NCBI GenBank assembly: GCA_030615475.1 | Contig: JAUWZF010000061.1 | Span: 1 to 6,709 of the forward strand | Direction of reading: 5' to 3' | Source of the DNA: Dehalococcoidales bacterium | Lineage (GTDB): Bacteria; Chloroflexota; Dehalococcoidia; Dehalococcoidales; RBG-16-60-22 | DNA: 6,709 nucleotides | Shown: positions 5,142-6,709 of the stretch, in pieces | How positions within the stretch are numbered: position 1 is the first letter of the stretch | How the letters are laid out: each line of letters begins with the position of its first letter | Position numbers and translations under genes: made by a program | The notes under the pieces: generated by a model | Databases searched by the model: none | Seen by the model: only the letters and a program-made list of their open reading frames with translations | Told to the model about the DNA's origin: nothing

Positions 5142-6455
5142 TTGGCGGATATTCGCCCGTTTTGCGGTGTACATTACAATCCATCGCTGGTGAAAGACCT
5201 GGCGATGGTCCTCTGCCCTCCCTACGACGTCATTACCCCCCAGCTGCAGCAGGAACTTTATCAACGTAGCGGCTGTAATTTCGTGCGTGTCGAATTCGGG
5301 CGGGAGCTCCAGCAGGATAAAGACACGGACAACAGATATACCCGCGCCAGGACGACTCTGGAGAAATGGCTGAATCAGGGAATCCTGAAGGTTGATAGAA
5401 AGCCATCTATCTATATCGTTTACCATCATTTCACGCATCGGGGTAGACAGTACCGTCGCCGCAGCATCAGCTGTCTGGTCAAACTGGAAGAATGGGATAA
5501 GATGATTGTCCGCCCGCACGAGGGCACCCTGCCCCGGCCCAAAGGCGACCGATTAAGCCTTTTATGGGCGCTTCAGGCCGATACCAGCCCCATCATGGCG
5601 CTCTACGATGACCGGGAGGGGCGGATATCATCGTTGCTGGACGAGCACACCGGAAAGCCCATACTGAACGCCGATATCGGTGATGGAGAAAGCCATCAAG
5701 TGTGGGCGGTCACGAGTGCGGAAACAATCGGGCAGATACGCGACTGCCTGGCAGGACAGGCACTCTACATTGCCGATGGCCATCACCGCTATGAAAGTGC
5801 CCTGATTTACCAGCGTGAGAGACGCACCACTTCCTTATCAGGCGCGGAAGAAGAGCCATTCGATTTCGTGATGATGACGCTGGTGGATTTTACCGACCCC
5901 GGACTCGTTATCCTGCCGGCGCACCGCCTGGTTAGAGGCGTTCCTCAATCGGCGCTTGATGGTCTGATGGCCGGCTTAAAAACATTTTTCGCCGTCGAAG
6001 AAATACCGTTAAACAAAGCTGATATTTTATCGCAGATTAACGGACTCCTGTCTGAAGATGCGGATGAAGTGAAGCTGGTCCTGTGTGGCCTGAGCCAGGA
6101 GCGGCTTTTATGGCTCAGGTTAAGCGATTTCAGTATCGTCGGCCCGATGATACCGTACTTTCATTCGGAGATTTATCAGAGGCTGGACGTGAGTATTGTC
6201 GATCATGTCATTCTGGAGGAGCTACTCGGGCTGACCCACGATAAGGTCGAGGCATTTCTCGACTACACCAATGATACTCTTGAGGCAGTCAACAGTGTCA
6301 TGGAGCAGGAATATCAGCTGGCGGTTATCGTAAGCCCGGTAAAACCGGAGATTATCAAGGCCATTGCCGATAGCGGCGACCGAATGCCCCGGAAATCGAC
6401 CTACTTTTATCCCAAGACGCCGGCCGGTCTGGTCTTCTACCGGTTCGGTAAATAA
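5142..6455 (+). CDS. DUF1015 family protein (COG4198), conserved, possible serine-kinase-like function
   Basis: A 437-residue soluble protein, full length for the DUF1015 family. Landmarks in order: ADIRPFCGVHYNP (2-14); CPPYDVI (25-31); RPHEGTLPRPKGDRLSLL (124-141), the most conserved acidic/basic block, with H126 and E127; YIADGHHRYESAL (209-221); LPAHRLV (259-265); and the C-terminal KSTYFYPK (418-425) with GLVF. The DGHHR box resembles the D-G-x-H-R motif of ParB/SerK-type nucleotide-binding proteins. From memory, DUF1015 genes often sit beside serA/serC elsewhere. Both facts hint at serine phosphorylation or a related kinase reaction, but the biochemical role is not established and no serine genes are seen here. 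The start is TTG, supported by GGGAG at 5131 and by the family N-terminus. It is divergent from the hydrolase gene and followed after 126 nt by ribF, which has its own promoter candidate. Confidence 0.93.
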   Translation: MADIRPFCGVHYNPSLVKDLAMVLCPPYDVITPQLQQELYQRSGCNFVRVEFGRELQQDKDTDNRYTRARTTLEKWLNQGILKVDRKPSIYIVYHHFTHRGRQYRRRSISCLVKLEEWDKMIVRPHEGTLPRPKGDRLSLLWALQADTSPIMALYDDREGRISSLLDEHTGKPILNADIGDGESHQVWAVTSAETIGQIRDCLAGQALYIADGHHRYESALIYQRERRTTSLSGAEEEPFDFVMMTLVDFTDPGLVILPAHRLVRGVPQSALDGLMAGLKTFFAVEEIPLNKADILSQINGLLSEDADEVKLVLCGLSQERLLWLRLSDFSIVGPMIPYFHSEIYQRLDVSIVDHVILEELLGLTHDKVEAFLDYTNDTLEAVNSVMEQEYQLAVIVSPVKPEIIKAIADSGDRMPRKSTYFYPKTPAGLVFYRFGK

Positions 6456-6512
6456 GGTTTTCTTTCTAAGATAGCCTTCACCCCGCACGATATTAACTAA
6501 TACGCTGTACGT

Positions 6513-6543
6513 TTGACGCCTAGCTGGGCTTATATAGTATAAT
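6513..6543 (+). promoter_or_regulatory. Promoter candidate for ribF
   Basis: TTGACG (6513-6518, 5 of 6) and a perfect TATAAT (6538-6543) are 19 nt apart, somewhat longer than ideal. The start would lie near 6550, giving a leader of about 30 nt. That is too short for an FMN riboswitch, and no such consensus was seen between 6456 and 6581. No clear terminator follows the DUF1015 gene, so read-through into ribF is also possible. Confidence 0.5.
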
Positions 6544-6557
6544 AATGATAAATTGGG

Positions 6558-6609
6558 CTGTTTCCAGAAGGAGTTCCGCTGATGGAGCTACCTCGGGAAC
6601 TGTTTCCAG
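6558..6609 (+). repeat. 10-bp direct repeat around the ribF start region
   Basis: CTGTTTCCAG occurs at 6558-6567 and again at 6600-6609, exactly 42 bp apart. Each copy lies just before a Shine-Dalgarno-like AGGAG (6569-6573 and 6614-6618) that is well spaced from an in-frame start codon (ATG 6582, GTG 6627). It may be a small local duplication or a paired binding site. Confidence 0.6.
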
Positions 6610-6709
6610 CTACAGGAGAAGAAAGCGTGCTGGTTGAGGAAGAGTTAGCTAGCTTTTCGCCCGAACGAGATACCATCGTGACCGTTGGCATTTTCGACGG
6701 AGTGCACCT
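6582..6709 (+). CDS. ribF: Bifunctional riboflavin kinase/FAD synthetase, 3'-truncated by window edge
   Basis: Only the first 42 codons are inside the window. TVGIFDGVH (34-42) matches the N-terminal nucleotide-binding motif T-I/V-G-x-F-D-G-V-H-x-G-H of the FAD synthetase (FMN adenylyltransferase) domain of RibF. The full enzyme phosphorylates riboflavin to FMN and adenylates FMN to FAD in the cytoplasm. The ATG at 6582 has AAGGAG (6568-6573) 8 nt upstream. An alternative in-frame GTG at 6627 also has AGGAG 8 nt upstream and would put the motif about 19 residues from the N-terminus, close to the distance in E. coli RibF. The ATG start gives about 15 more residues. The kinase half is not visible, so a monofunctional FAD synthetase cannot be excluded. 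It lies 126 nt after the DUF1015 gene on the same strand. Confidence 0.85.
   Translation, partial: MELPRELFPATGEESVLVEEELASFSPERDTIVTVGIFDGVH

Noticed and set aside
5122..5193. Short upstream reading frame (23 codons from ATG 5122) overlapping the DUF1015 start
   Set aside because: No ribosome binding site precedes it, it is out of frame with the conserved protein, and it overlaps the real gene's ribosome binding site and start.
6456..6581. FMN riboswitch before ribF
   Set aside because: The region is 126 nt, the transcribed leader is probably only about 30 nt, and none of the conserved RFN-element blocks was seen.

Overview
The window reads as an ordinary stretch of bacterial chromosome with moderate GC, closely packed genes, clear Shine-Dalgarno sites and several TTG starts. 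No phage, insertion-sequence, CRISPR, rRNA or tRNA signal was seen. The protein set (acyl-CoA ligase, small FMN-barrel protein, membrane pyrophosphatase, glyoxalase-II-like hydrolase, DUF1015 protein, RibF) would suit an anaerobic bacterium living on little energy. The general look recalls uncultured Chloroflexota of the Dehalococcoidia type. That assignment is an impression from protein style and is not proven by anything here.

Layout. (1) Positions 1-1890, + strand: the 3' part of an AMP-forming acyl-CoA ligase, then a PPOX-class flavin-binding-type protein, then a small cupin-like protein. They are spaced 32 and 29 nt apart, each of the last two with its own strong ribosome binding site, so they look like one operon. 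(2) Positions 1891-2150: a 260-nt non-coding stretch holding a good sigma-70-like promoter, a strong intrinsic terminator only about 40 nt past the expected transcription start, and a structured leader just before the next gene. (3) Positions 2151-4301: hppA, a full-length membrane-bound pyrophosphatase with the Lys/Thr signature of the K+-independent class. (4) Positions 4322-4365: a hairpin with T-rich flanks on both sides that can stop both hppA and the converging gene. (5) Positions 4360-4974, - strand: a glyoxalase-II-like metallo-beta-lactamase-fold hydrolase with a TTG start. (6) Positions 4975-5141: a divergent intergenic region with a perfect 6-4-6 inverted repeat. (7) Positions 5142-6455, + strand: a full-length DUF1015 protein, also with a TTG start. 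(8) Positions 6456-6709: a promoter and the start of ribF (FMN/FAD synthesis), cut by the window edge.

Working together: acyl-CoA ligase releases pyrophosphate, and a membrane pyrophosphatase can recover that energy as an ion gradient. RibF makes the flavin cofactors that the PPOX-class protein would probably use. These are metabolic links and do not show co-regulation. The most interesting part is the non-coding region before hppA. It could be a small RNA gene or a transcription attenuator, and its terminator stem sequence is also complementary to the segment just upstream of the hppA ribosome binding site.
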